Shown: in pieces, positions 46,982 through 55,085 of the stretch
Numbering within the stretch: the stretch's first letter is position 1
How the letters are laid out: the number at the start of each line of letters is the position of its first letter
NCBI GenBank assembly: GCA_017510335.1
Contig: JAFWNM010000032.1
Location: 49,229 to 113,228, forward strand
Length of the DNA: 64,000 bases
From: Paracoccaceae bacterium
GTDB lineage: Bacteria > Pseudomonadota > Alphaproteobacteria > Rhodobacterales > Rhodobacteraceae
Direction of reading: 5' to 3'
The notes under the pieces: generated by a model
The model's input: the letters and a program-made list of their open reading frames with translations, nothing else
Told to the model about the DNA's origin: nothing
Database searches by the model: none
Made by a program: the position numbers and the translations under genes

Positions 46982-47065
46982 CGAAAACACACGCCCAAGC
47001 AGTATTCCCGGCGCGACACTCCCGACGCAGTTTAGCGCAAACTTCTGCACGGGATTACCCCTGCA

Positions 47066-47094
47066 TTGACATTCCTGCCCCCGCCCTCACATTA
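47066..47094 (+). promoter_or_regulatory. Candidate topA promoter
   Basis: Perfect TTGACA (47066-47071) with ACATTA at 17 bp (47089-47094), a weak -10. It lies in the 162-bp gap after dprA, which holds no gene; a small CCCC-GCC-GGGG hairpin sits in the leader near 47116. Confidence 0.35.
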
Positions 47095-47143
47095 AGGCCA
47101 ACCCGCGCAACCCCGCCGGGGCAAGGATAAACCGAGGAATTTT

Positions 47144-49744
47144 ATGGCAGTCGTCGTCGTCGAATCGCCCGCCAAGGCCAAGACAATCAACAAATATCTG
47201 GGGCCGGGCTATACGGTTCTTGCGTCTTTCGGCCATGTTCGCGACCTGCCACCAAAGGATGGGTCCGTCGACCCCGAACATGATTTTGAGATGAAATGGG
47301 AAGTCGCCAGCGATTCCCGCAAGCATGTCAAAGCGATTGCCGATGCCTTGAAAATCGACAACGAACTGATCCTTGCAACCGACCCCGACCGCGAAGGCGA
47401 AGCCATCAGCTGGCACCTGACCGAAGCGCTGGAGAAAGCGCGCGCCATCAAGAAAACCACGCCCGTTAAGCGCGTGGTGTTCAACGCCATTACCAAAGCC
47501 GCCGTGACCGAGGCCATGAAAAACCCGCGCGAAGTGGATATGCCGCTGGTGCGCGCCTATCTGGCGCGGCGCGCACTGGATTATCTGGTGGGGTTCAACC
47601 TGTCGCCGGTGTTGTGGCGCAAACTGCCGGGCGCAAAATCCGCTGGGCGCGTGCAATCGGTCTGCCTGCGCCTGATTGTCGAACGCGAGATGGAGATCGA
47701 GGCCTTTCGCGCGCAGGAATACTGGAGTGTGACAGCCGGCCTGACCACGCCACGCGGTCAGGAATTCAGCGCAAGGCTGGTCAGTTTTGCAGGCAAGCGT
47801 CTGGACAAGTTCGATCTGGCCACATCAGAAGCGGCGGAAATCGCGGTGCAGGCCGTTCAATCGCGCGATTTGACGGTCACTTCGGTCGAGGCCAAGCCCG
47901 CAAGCCGCAACCCGTCGGCGCCGTTCATGACATCGACCTTGCAGCAAGAAGCCAGCCGCAAATTCGGCATGGGGGCCAAGCACTGCATGTCGACGGCCCA
48001 GCGCCTGTATGAAGCAGGCCACATCACCTATATGCGGACCGATGGCATTGACATGGCGCCCGAAGCCGTAATGGCCACGCGCGATGTCATCAAGGACCGC
48101 TACGGCGCGGATTATGTGCCCAAATCGCCGCGCATGTATAAAAACAAGGCCAAGAACGCGCAGGAAGCGCATGAATGTATCCGCCCCACGGAAATGGCCA
48201 CCAGCCCCGACCGCCTGAAGATCACTGATAACGACCAGCGCAAACTGTATGACCTGATCTGGAAACGGACCATCGCCTGCCAGATGGAGGCTGCGCGTCT
48301 GGAACGCACCACAGTTGATATCGGCAGCCGCGACGGGCAAGTGGGCCTGCGCGCCACAGGCCAGGTGGTGCTGTTTGACGGGTTCCTGAAAGTGTATGAA
48401 GAAGGGCGCGATGATGTTGTCGATGACGACGACAAGCGCCTGCCGCAAATGGCCCAAGGCGATGCGCTGGCCAAGCGCTCGGTCACGCCAGAGCAGCACT
48501 TCACCCAGCCCCCGCCCCGTTATACCGAAGCCACGCTGGTCAAGCGCATGGAAGAACTGGGCATCGGCCGGCCGTCCACCTATGCCAGCATTGTCACCAC
48601 AATTCAGGATCGTGGCTATGTCCTGAAGGACAAGAACCGCCTGATAGCGCAGGACAAGGGCCGCTTGGTCACCATATTCCTTGTGAATTATTTCAAACGC
48701 TATCTGGAATATGATTTCACCGCCGCGCTGGAAGAACAGCTTGACGATGTGTCGGCCGGGGAACGCGACTACAAGGAAGTGCTGGAACGCTTCTGGCGCG
48801 ATTTTTCTGCCGCTATCGCGGAAACATCGGACCTGCGCATAACCGAAGTTCTTGAAAAGATTGACGAGGTTCTGGCCCCGCATCTGTATCCGCCGCGCGA
48901 AGATGGCAGTGACCCGCGGTCCTGCCCCAAATGCGGGGCCGGGCGGCTGAACCTGAAAACCGCGCGTTCCGGTGGGGCCTTCATCGGCTGCAACAACTAC
49001 CCCGAATGTCGCTATACCCGCCCCCTTGCAGGCGAGGACGAGGGCAATGCCGAACTTGCAGGTGACGGCAAGCTGCTGGGCCATGATGCGGGCGATCCGA
49101 TTTCGCTGCGCACTGGCCGTTTCGGCCCCTATGTGCAGCGCGGCGAAGCCACGACCGAAGACCCCAAGCCGCCGCGCGCGTCGCTGCCCAAAGGCTGGGA
49201 GGTAGACAGTATCGATCTGGACCGCGCGCTTATGCTGTTGTCGCTGCCGCGTCCTGTCGGCCCCCACCCCGAAGATGGCGAATTGATCGAAGCCGGGATC
49301 GGGCGCTATGGCCCGTTTGTCAAACACGGCAAGAAATACGCCAACCTGCCAGACGTGGACGAAGTGTTCATCATTGGCATGAACCGCGCAGTCGAAGTGC
49401 TGGCCGCCAAACAGACACGCGGGCGCACAGCGGCAGAACCCCTGAAAACGCTGGGCATGCACCCCGATGGCGGGGAGCTGGCCGTGATGAAAGGGCGCTA
49501 TGGACCCTATGTGAAATGGGAAAAGGTTAATGCGACATTGCCCAAGGATATGGAACCGGACGCAATAACGCTGGATCAGGCTGTCGAGCTGGTCAATGCA
49601 AAGGCCGCAACCAAGCCCAAGGCCAAGGCCAAAAAGGCCGCAGCCGCCAAGAAACCGGCGGCCAAGAAACCCGCTGCCAAAAAGCCTGCCGCAAAAAAAT
49701 CCAGCCCAAAAGCGAAAGCCGCAAAATCAGGCGGCACAGAGTGA
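47144..49744 (+). CDS. topA: DNA topoisomerase I
   Basis: 866 residues. Relaxes negative supercoils. TOPRIM motif VVVESPAKAKTINKYLG (3-19) and TDPDREGEA; active-site Y296 in ITYMRTDG. A zinc ribbon with CPKCGAGRL and a later CNNYPEC (near 590-630), then repeated topo C-terminal modules, and a Lys/Ala/Pro tail (KKPAAKKPAAKKPAAKK) like those known to boost DNA binding. AGGAA precedes ATG 47144. Confidence 0.97.
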   Translation: MAVVVVESPAKAKTINKYLGPGYTVLASFGHVRDLPPKDGSVDPEHDFEMKWEVASDSRKHVKAIADALKIDNELILATDPDREGEAISWHLTEALEKARAIKKTTPVKRVVFNAITKAAVTEAMKNPREVDMPLVRAYLARRALDYLVGFNLSPVLWRKLPGAKSAGRVQSVCLRLIVEREMEIEAFRAQEYWSVTAGLTTPRGQEFSARLVSFAGKRLDKFDLATSEAAEIAVQAVQSRDLTVTSVEAKPASRNPSAPFMTSTLQQEASRKFGMGAKHCMSTAQRLYEAGHITYMRTDGIDMAPEAVMATRDVIKDRYGADYVPKSPRMYKNKAKNAQEAHECIRPTEMATSPDRLKITDNDQRKLYDLIWKRTIACQMEAARLERTTVDIGSRDGQVGLRATGQVVLFDGFLKVYEEGRDDVVDDDDKRLPQMAQGDALAKRSVTPEQHFTQPPPRYTEATLVKRMEELGIGRPSTYASIVTTIQDRGYVLKDKNRLIAQDKGRLVTIFLVNYFKRYLEYDFTAALEEQLDDVSAGERDYKEVLERFWRDFSAAIAETSDLRITEVLEKIDEVLAPHLYPPREDGSDPRSCPKCGAGRLNLKTARSGGAFIGCNNYPECRYTRPLAGEDEGNAELAGDGKLLGHDAGDPISLRTGRFGPYVQRGEATTEDPKPPRASLPKGWEVDSIDLDRALMLLSLPRPVGPHPEDGELIEAGIGRYGPFVKHGKKYANLPDVDEVFIIGMNRAVEVLAAKQTRGRTAAEPLKTLGMHPDGGELAVMKGRYGPYVKWEKVNATLPKDMEPDAITLDQAVELVNAKAATKPKAKAKKAAAAKKPAAKKPAAKKPAAKKSSPKAKAAKSGGTE

Positions 49745-49835
49745 GCGCGCAGCGCGCAAGGCTTGCGCCAAAGGTTGACTTCACGCCAAGGCCGCGCCAT
49801 CAGTTTGGCCAGATTATGAACGAGGGAGTGACGCA

Positions 49836-50531
49836 ATGAAAAAGGTTTACGGCTCTGCCGCGGAGGCCCTGGACGGGCTTTTATTTGACGGGATGACCAT
49901 TGCCGCAGGCGGTTTTGGCCTATGCGGCATCCCCGAATTGCTGATCGATGCCATTCGCGATGCGGGCACCAAAGATCTGACCATTGCCTCCAACAACGCG
50001 GGCGTTGATGATTTCGGGCTGGGCGTGCTGCTGAAAACCCGGCAGGTTCGCAAGATGATGTCATCCTATGTCGGTGAAAACGCAGAATTCATGCGCCAGT
50101 ATCTGTCCGGCGAACTGGAACTGGAATTCAACCCGCAAGGCACATTGGCCGAACGCATGCGCGCAGGCGGGGCTGGCATTCCCGGGTTTTACACACGCAC
50201 CGGCGTTGGAACCCAAATTGCCGAAGGCAAGGAACACAAGGAATTCGGCGGCGAAACCTTTATTCTGGAACGCGGCATTGTCGCTGATCTTTCCATCGTG
50301 AAGGCCTGGAAAGCCGACACCACAGGCAACGCAATTTTCCGCAAGACGGCGCGCAATTTCAACCCGCCAGCGGCAAAATGCGGCAAGGTCTGCATTCTGG
50401 AGGTTGAGGAAATCGTGGAACCCGGAACCCTTGACCCGGATCATGTGCACCTGCCCGGCATTTATGTTCACAAAATGATCCAGGGCGAGCACGAAAAACG
50501 CATCGAGCAGCGCACCACGCGCGCCGCCTGA
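49836..50531 (+). CDS. scoA: 3-oxoacid CoA-transferase subunit A
   Basis: 231 residues. Transfers CoA from succinyl-CoA to acetoacetate (or another 3-oxoacid) with subunit [18 protein letters not shown] (about 21-37) and the A-subunit GAGIPGFYT are diagnostic. GAGGGAG lies upstream of ATG 49836. It is separated from scoB by a sulfotransferase gene and a 133-bp spacer, which is unusual for a pair that is normally adjacent. Confidence 0.94.
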   Translation: MKKVYGSAAEALDGLLFDGMTIAAGGFGLCGIPELLIDAIRDAGTKDLTIASNNAGVDDFGLGVLLKTRQVRKMMSSYVGENAEFMRQYLSGELELEFNPQGTLAERMRAGGAGIPGFYTRTGVGTQIAEGKEHKEFGGETFILERGIVADLSIVKAWKADTTGNAIFRKTARNFNPPAAKCGKVCILEVEEIVEPGTLDPDHVHLPGIYVHKMIQGEHEKRIEQRTTRAA

Positions 50532-50664
50532 GAGTGGTGCAGGTGACGCGCCCAGTCTGTCACGCGCTGCGGGCAACACTGTTGGCCCGCTGCCTTGCTG
50601 CGTTCGCTGCACAGGTGTCGGATATGGCCAAGGCACAACGCCTGAACACAATTTCTGCGGAGCC

Positions 50665-51633
50665 ATGAGGGACATGGCCCCGCAGAATTATCTTTTCATC
50701 ATCGGAACCGCCAAGGCTGGCACATCTGCGCTGGCAAACTGGTTGGGCGCACGCGATGATATGGTCCTTGGAAAAATCAAGGAACCCCGCACCCATTCAG
50801 ACCTGGACCAGACACCGTGGGATGGCCCCGCTTCTGCGGAATTCAGGCAAACAATTCTGGCGGACACGCACAGTTATGACCAGAATTTTGCCCATAAACC
50901 CGAAGCGGAATGGGTGATTGACGCCTCCACGGATTATTTATGGTGTCCCGCATCACCCGGCAGGCTGGCAGATTTTGCCAAAACACGGCGCTGCAAATTC
51001 GTTTGTCTGACACGCGATCCTGTTGCGCGCACTATTTCCCAGTATCGCCATACCCTGCGCCTTGGCACCGCCGAGACATTGCGCCAGGCCCTGGACCGCG
51101 AAGCGGCGCGCATCAAGATGCATTGGCAGCCACTGTATTGGCATATCCGGCGCAGCCACATAGAACGCGACATTCAAACTTATGCCGATCTGTTCGGGAA
51201 TGACCTTCTGATCCTGGATTATGACGACCTGCAGGACCCCAACAAGGTGCTTGCCCGCGTTGCCAGATTCCTGGAAGTGCCTGTCCAGCCGTTGCTGGGC
51301 CAGTCAGAATATAATACAACATTGTTGCCCCGGAACCGCCTTGTGGCAGCGCTTTACAGGAACGCGGGCTTGCGCGACACGCTGCGCAATCTGGTTCCCG
51401 TACCCTTGCGCAGCCGTTTGCGCGCGCTTGGTCACACAACGCGCCCTGTTCAGGTCAGCGAGAAGGAAAAACACCTTGTGCTGACATTGCTGAAGGACGA
51501 AATTGCCGCTTGCATTACCAACCCGCTTATACCAACCCAAAACTGGCGCAGCGCGCAGGCGCTTGATACATGCACCGCGACACACACTCATAGCCTGCTG
51601 AAAAAATGGAGGAAAAATGCCCTGGGATCGTAA
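50665..51633 (+). CDS. Sulfotransferase-domain protein inserted between scoA and scoB
   Basis: 322 residues. PAPS-dependent sulfotransferase family: 5'-phosphosulfate loop [17 protein letters not shown] (about 11-27) and 3'-phosphate region [13 protein letters not shown] (about 117-129). The acceptor is unknown. ATG 50665 has GCGGAG upstream. It ends 17 bp inside scoB. Position between the two subunit genes of one enzyme suggests insertion of a transferred gene; base composition seems similar, so this is not proven. Confidence 0.85.
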   Translation: MRDMAPQNYLFIIGTAKAGTSALANWLGARDDMVLGKIKEPRTHSDLDQTPWDGPASAEFRQTILADTHSYDQNFAHKPEAEWVIDASTDYLWCPASPGRLADFAKTRRCKFVCLTRDPVARTISQYRHTLRLGTAETLRQALDREAARIKMHWQPLYWHIRRSHIERDIQTYADLFGNDLLILDYDDLQDPNKVLARVARFLEVPVQPLLGQSEYNTTLLPRNRLVAALYRNAGLRDTLRNLVPVPLRSRLRALGHTTRPVQVSEKEKHLVLTLLKDEIAACITNPLIPTQNWRSAQALDTCTATHTHSLLKKWRKNALGS

Positions 51634-52246
51634 TCAGATGGCCGCGCGTGCGGCGCAGGAACTGCAAGACGGAATGTATGTGAACCTTGGTATCGGAATT
51701 CCGACCTTGGTTGCAAACTACATCCCCGAAGGCGTAAGCGTCACGCTGCAATCCGAAAACGGAATGCTGGGCATCGGCCCGTTCCCCACCGAAGATGATG
51801 TTGACGCAGACCTGATCAATGCCGGCAAACAGACTGTAACAGCCCTGCCGCATACTGCTTATTTTGACAGTGCGGAATCCTTCGCCATGATCCGCGGTGG
51901 CAAGATCAACATGGCAATTCTGGGCGCGATGGAAGTTGCCGAAAACGGCGACATCGCAAACTGGATGATCCCGGGAAAGCTGGTCAAGGGTATGGGCGGT
52001 GCGATGGACCTTGTCGCGGGGGTGGAACGAATTGTGGTTGTGATGGATCACACCAACAAGACGGGCGACTCCAAATTGCTGAAAGCCTGCACGCTACCGC
52101 TGACGGCGCAGGGCGTGGTCAAGCGCATCATCACCAATCTGGGCGTTCTGGATGTGGTCGAGGGTGGCTTGAAAATTGTTGAATGCGCGGAAGGTGTCAG
52201 CGAGGACGAAATCCGCGCTGCAACCGAAGCAAAAATCGTGAACTGA
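51617..52246 (+). CDS. scoB: 3-oxoacid CoA-transferase subunit B
   Basis: 209 residues. Carries the catalytic glutamate of the CoA-transferase; [11 protein letters not shown] (about 49-59) is the motif around it. [17 protein letters not shown] near 27-43 is typical. GGAGG lies 7-8 nt before ATG 51617. Its start overlaps the sulfotransferase stop by 17 bp, so translation is coupled to that gene and not to scoA. A strong terminator follows. Confidence 0.95.
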   Translation: MPWDRNQMAARAAQELQDGMYVNLGIGIPTLVANYIPEGVSVTLQSENGMLGIGPFPTEDDVDADLINAGKQTVTALPHTAYFDSAESFAMIRGGKINMAILGAMEVAENGDIANWMIPGKLVKGMGGAMDLVAGVERIVVVMDHTNKTGDSKLLKACTLPLTAQGVVKRIITNLGVLDVVEGGLKIVECAEGVSEDEIRAATEAKIVN

Positions 52247-52254
52247 CAGGAAAC

Positions 52255-52292
52255 GACGGGACGGCCCTGCATTGTGTCAGGGCCGTCCCGTC
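52255..52292. terminator. Bidirectional terminator between scoB and the enoyl-CoA hydratase gene
   Basis: 15-bp perfect inverted repeat GACGGGACGGCCCTG / CAGGGCCGTCCCGTC around an 8-nt loop, between convergent genes. Confidence 0.8.
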
Positions 52293-52304
52293 ACCGGCGC
52301 ATGA

Positions 52305-53093
52305 TTACGCCCAATCGGGCTTGCGTTTTTCCAGGAAGGCAGAAATCCCTTCATCTGTGTCGCGCCACAGCATGTTTTCCACCATCACCTGTCCGGCATG
52401 TGCATACGCATCTGCTAGCGTCATTTCCGCTTGCGCATAGAACGCCTGTTTGCCGATTCTGACAGCGGGGCCCAGCTTTTCAGCAACTTTATGCGCAAGC
52501 GCCATGGTCTGGGCATCCAATTGCCCGGCAGCAACAACATGATTGACCAGCCCCAGTTCAGCGGCGCGCGCCGCATCAATGAACTGTCCTGTGGTCAGCA
52601 TTTCGAATGCCATCTTACGGGGAATATTGCGTGTCAGCGCAACCATGGGGGTGGAACAGAACAAACCGATATTCACGCCGTTCACGCCGAATCGTGTTCC
52701 TTCTGCCGCCACAGCCATGTCGCAACTGGCAACCAGCTGACAGCCGGCGGCAGTGGCAATGCCATGCACTTGCGCAATGACAGGCTGCGGCAAGGCGGGG
52801 ATCATTTGCATCAAGCTTGAACAGCGCGCGAAAAGATCCGCGAAATAGGCCGCGCCCTTGTCCGGCGCTGCGCGGCCCGCTTGCATTTCCTTCAGGTCAT
52901 GACCTGCGCAAAACGCCTTGCCCGCGCCCCGCAAAACAATCACCCTGACGCTGGCCTGCTGTGACACCGCGTCAAGCTGCGCCGCCAATGCAGCCAGCAT
53001 CGCATCTGACAACGCATTCAGGTTGGCAGGGGAATTCAGCGTTATCCGCGCAATCCCTGCCGTCACGTCACATTGGACAATCGCATCGCTCAT
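52305..53093 (-). CDS. Enoyl-CoA hydratase/isomerase family protein
   Basis: 262 residues. Crotonase fold. Oxyanion-hole segments GKAFCAGHDLKEM (about 57-69) and HGIATAAGCQLVASCD (about 109-124) are present. The second catalytic region GVNGVNIGLFCSTP looks like the ECHDC3-type subgroup, in which a cysteine replaces the usual glutamate position, so hydratase activity is not certain. Divergent from the thioesterase gene, with an 80-bp gap. Confidence 0.9.
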   Translation of the reverse strand: MSDAIVQCDVTAGIARITLNSPANLNALSDAMLAALAAQLDAVSQQASVRVIVLRGAGKAFCAGHDLKEMQAGRAAPDKGAAYFADLFARCSSLMQMIPALPQPVIAQVHGIATAAGCQLVASCDMAVAAEGTRFGVNGVNIGLFCSTPMVALTRNIPRKMAFEMLTTGQFIDAARAAELGLVNHVVAAGQLDAQTMALAHKVAEKLGPAVRIGKQAFYAQAEMTLADAYAHAGQVMVENMLWRDTDEGISAFLEKRKPDWA

Positions 53094-53172
53094 CTTGTCA
53101 TTCCTCCCCTGCTGCGTTGACTATAGCGACAACAGGGACGCAAATAAAAGTCAAACAGAACAGGGGACAGGC

Positions 53173-53592
53173 ATGGAAATGAATCGCGAAACACTTACCG
53201 AATTTCTGAAATCCGAATTCCGTCAGGTCGCTGACATGTTTGCAATCGAAGATGTCCGCCCCCGCGCCGTGACGGTCCGCCTGCACCAGGACGACCGCCA
53301 TCTGCGGCCCGGCGGCACAGTTTCGGGGCCAGCCATGTTTGCCTTGGCCGATGTGTCTGTTTATCTGGCCATCCTGTCCATGATCGGGCCGAAAGCGCTC
53401 AGTGTCACCACGAATTGCTCCATCGACTTCATGCGCAAACCCGCTGCGGGGGTGGACCTGATCTGTCAGGCCCGCATCCTGAAACTGGGGCGCATTCTGG
53501 CGGTCGGGGACTGCCTGCTGTTTTCCGAAGGGCTGGAAGACCCTGTTGCGCGCGCATCGCTGACCTATTCCATCCCACCAGCCCCCCGTTAG
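53173..53592 (+). CDS. PaaI-type hotdog thioesterase
   Basis: 139 residues. Hydrolyses acyl- or phenylacetyl-CoA thioesters in this family. The GGTVSGPAMFALADVSVYLA helix and NCSIDFMRKPAAG follow the hotdog pattern. AGGGG precedes ATG 53173 by 6 nt; the longer ORF is upstream shadow. The TAG stop lies inside the left arm of a palindromic repeat. Confidence 0.9.
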   Translation: MEMNRETLTEFLKSEFRQVADMFAIEDVRPRAVTVRLHQDDRHLRPGGTVSGPAMFALADVSVYLAILSMIGPKALSVTTNCSIDFMRKPAAGVDLICQARILKLGRILAVGDCLLFSEGLEDPVARASLTYSIPPAPR

Positions 53593-53633
53593 AACATGTC
53601 GCGTTCATTCGTATTCACGCGACATGTTCTAAC
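53588..53633. repeat. Palindromic repeat, copy 2, overlapping the thioesterase stop
   Basis: Perfect 16-bp arms GTTAGAACATGTCGCG (53588-53603) and CGCGACATGTTCTAAC (53618-53633) with a 14-nt loop. Fifteen bases match the copy at the trmN6 stop (25626-25640). It can act as a terminator for the thioesterase gene. Confidence 0.8.
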
Positions 53634-53674
53634 CCCCGCCACAGCCCAATAGGGTCCTTGCTGCACCATCCGGG

Positions 53675-53774
53675 CAGAACGGTCCCCGCGCGCGCCAGGC
53701 GCAAGGCCCCTGACGAATGTCAGGGGCCGGTTGGGCGGGTGGGTGGGCGACTGGCGCGCGCGGGGACCGTTCTG
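53675..53774. repeat. G-quadruplex/hairpin repeat element, copy 2
   Basis: Perfect 24-bp inverted repeat (53675-53698 with 53751-53774). Inside lie the hairpin GGCCCCTGAC / GTCAGGGGCC with a GAAT loop (53705-53728) and then GGGCGGGTGGGTGGG (53733-53747), four G3 tracts with one-base loops. Same plan as 36371-36452. It fills the gap before the RsmB-like gene, whose ORF remains open through it. Confidence 0.8.
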
Positions 53775-53827
53775 GTCAAGAACGCGCGCGCTTGCTATGG
53801 CAATCAGACGCAAACCCCGAGGAACAG

Positions 53828-54982
53828 ATGACCCCCGCCGCACGCCTGCAAGCCGCCACTGACATTCTGGACCGGATTCTGTCCGGCACCCCTGCCGAGC
53901 AAGCCCTGACAGGTTGGGCACGCAGCAGCCGCTTCGCGGGCGCCAAAGACCGCGCCGCTATCCGCGACCATGTCTTTGACTGTTTGCGCTGCAGGCGTTC
54001 GTTCGCCCATCTGGGCGGGTCCGAAAGCGGTCGGGGGCTTGTGCTGGGCTTGCTGCGCGCACAGGGAATTGACCCAGAACCGCTGTTCACCGGACAGGGC
54101 TATGCGCCGCCCCCCTTGACGGCCAAAGACATGCACCAACCCGCAAACACCATGTCCGACACCACCGCGCTTGATTGCCCCGACTGGATAGCCGATGACT
54201 TGCGCGCCAGTCTGGGGGCAAATTTTCGCGCTGTCCTGCAGGCGCTGCAAAAACGCGCACCTGTCTATCTGCGCGTCAATCTGGCACGCACCACCCGCGC
54301 GCAGGCCGCCCGCCTGCTTGAACATGACGCGATCCTGACAAAACCCCATGCACTGGCCGACACTGCGCTGGAGGTTGTGGAAAACGCCCGCCGCGTGCGC
54401 CAGTCAGATGCGTATATCAATGGTCTGGTCGAATTGCAGGACGCCGCATCGCAGGCAGTTGTGAACGCTGTTCCCCTGACGGCCGGTGCCCGTGTTCTGG
54501 ATTACTGCGCCGGGGGCGGGGGCAAATCACTGGCATTTGCGGCGCGCGGGGCGCGTGTAACCGCCCATGACGCCAATCCCGCACGCATGAAGGATATTCC
54601 AGAACGCGCGCAACGTGCTGGTGCCCGTATAGACATGACACAAACGCCAGAAGGACTGTTCGACATTGTGGTAACAGATGTGCCCTGTTCAGGGTCCGGC
54701 AGTTGGCGGCGCGCACCTGCCGGCAAATGGTCGCTTGACCGCACCGCGCTTGAGTCCCTTCTGCAAGTGCAGGCAAAAATTCTGAAGCAGGCTGCCGGCC
54801 ATCTCAAACCCGGCGGCGTCCTTTGCTACATGACATGCTCCCTGCTGGACGCGGAAAATGCGGATCAGGTGACCCGGTTTTTGACCCATGCGCCCCAGTT
54901 TTCGCTTCTGGCGCAAAAACAGTTCACGCCATTGGACGGCGGCGACGGCTTTTTTCTGGCAGTGCTGCAACACTCGTCCTGA
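53828..54982 (+). CDS. RsmB-family (NOL1/NOP2/Sun) RNA (cytosine-C5)-methyltransferase
   Basis: 384 residues. SAM-dependent m5C methylation, likely of 16S rRNA. N-terminal NusB-like helical part, SAM motif VLDYCAGGGGKS (about 223-234), DVPCSGSGSWRR with the motif IV Cys, and YMTCSLL with the motif VI Cys. GAGGAA lies 4 nt upstream of ATG 53828; the upstream extension is the repeat. Short for RsmB (about 430), so target specificity is open. Confidence 0.92.
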   Translation: MTPAARLQAATDILDRILSGTPAEQALTGWARSSRFAGAKDRAAIRDHVFDCLRCRRSFAHLGGSESGRGLVLGLLRAQGIDPEPLFTGQGYAPPPLTAKDMHQPANTMSDTTALDCPDWIADDLRASLGANFRAVLQALQKRAPVYLRVNLARTTRAQAARLLEHDAILTKPHALADTALEVVENARRVRQSDAYINGLVELQDAASQAVVNAVPLTAGARVLDYCAGGGGKSLAFAARGARVTAHDANPARMKDIPERAQRAGARIDMTQTPEGLFDIVVTDVPCSGSGSWRRAPAGKWSLDRTALESLLQVQAKILKQAAGHLKPGGVLCYMTCSLLDAENADQVTRFLTHAPQFSLLAQKQFTPLDGGDGFFLAVLQHSS

Positions 54983-55085
54983 AATCCATTGCAGGCGCGC
55001 AACCAAAAGTTGAATCGGCATTCAAGGCTTTGTTAACCAATTCTAAAGTCTCTTATTCCTAAAGTAGTTTTCAACGCCGCGTTTC

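Noticed and set aside
47825-49462. 545-codon minus-strand frame
   Set aside because: Shadow of topA; no domain pattern, and Arg/His/Gln-rich composition typical of reverse frames.
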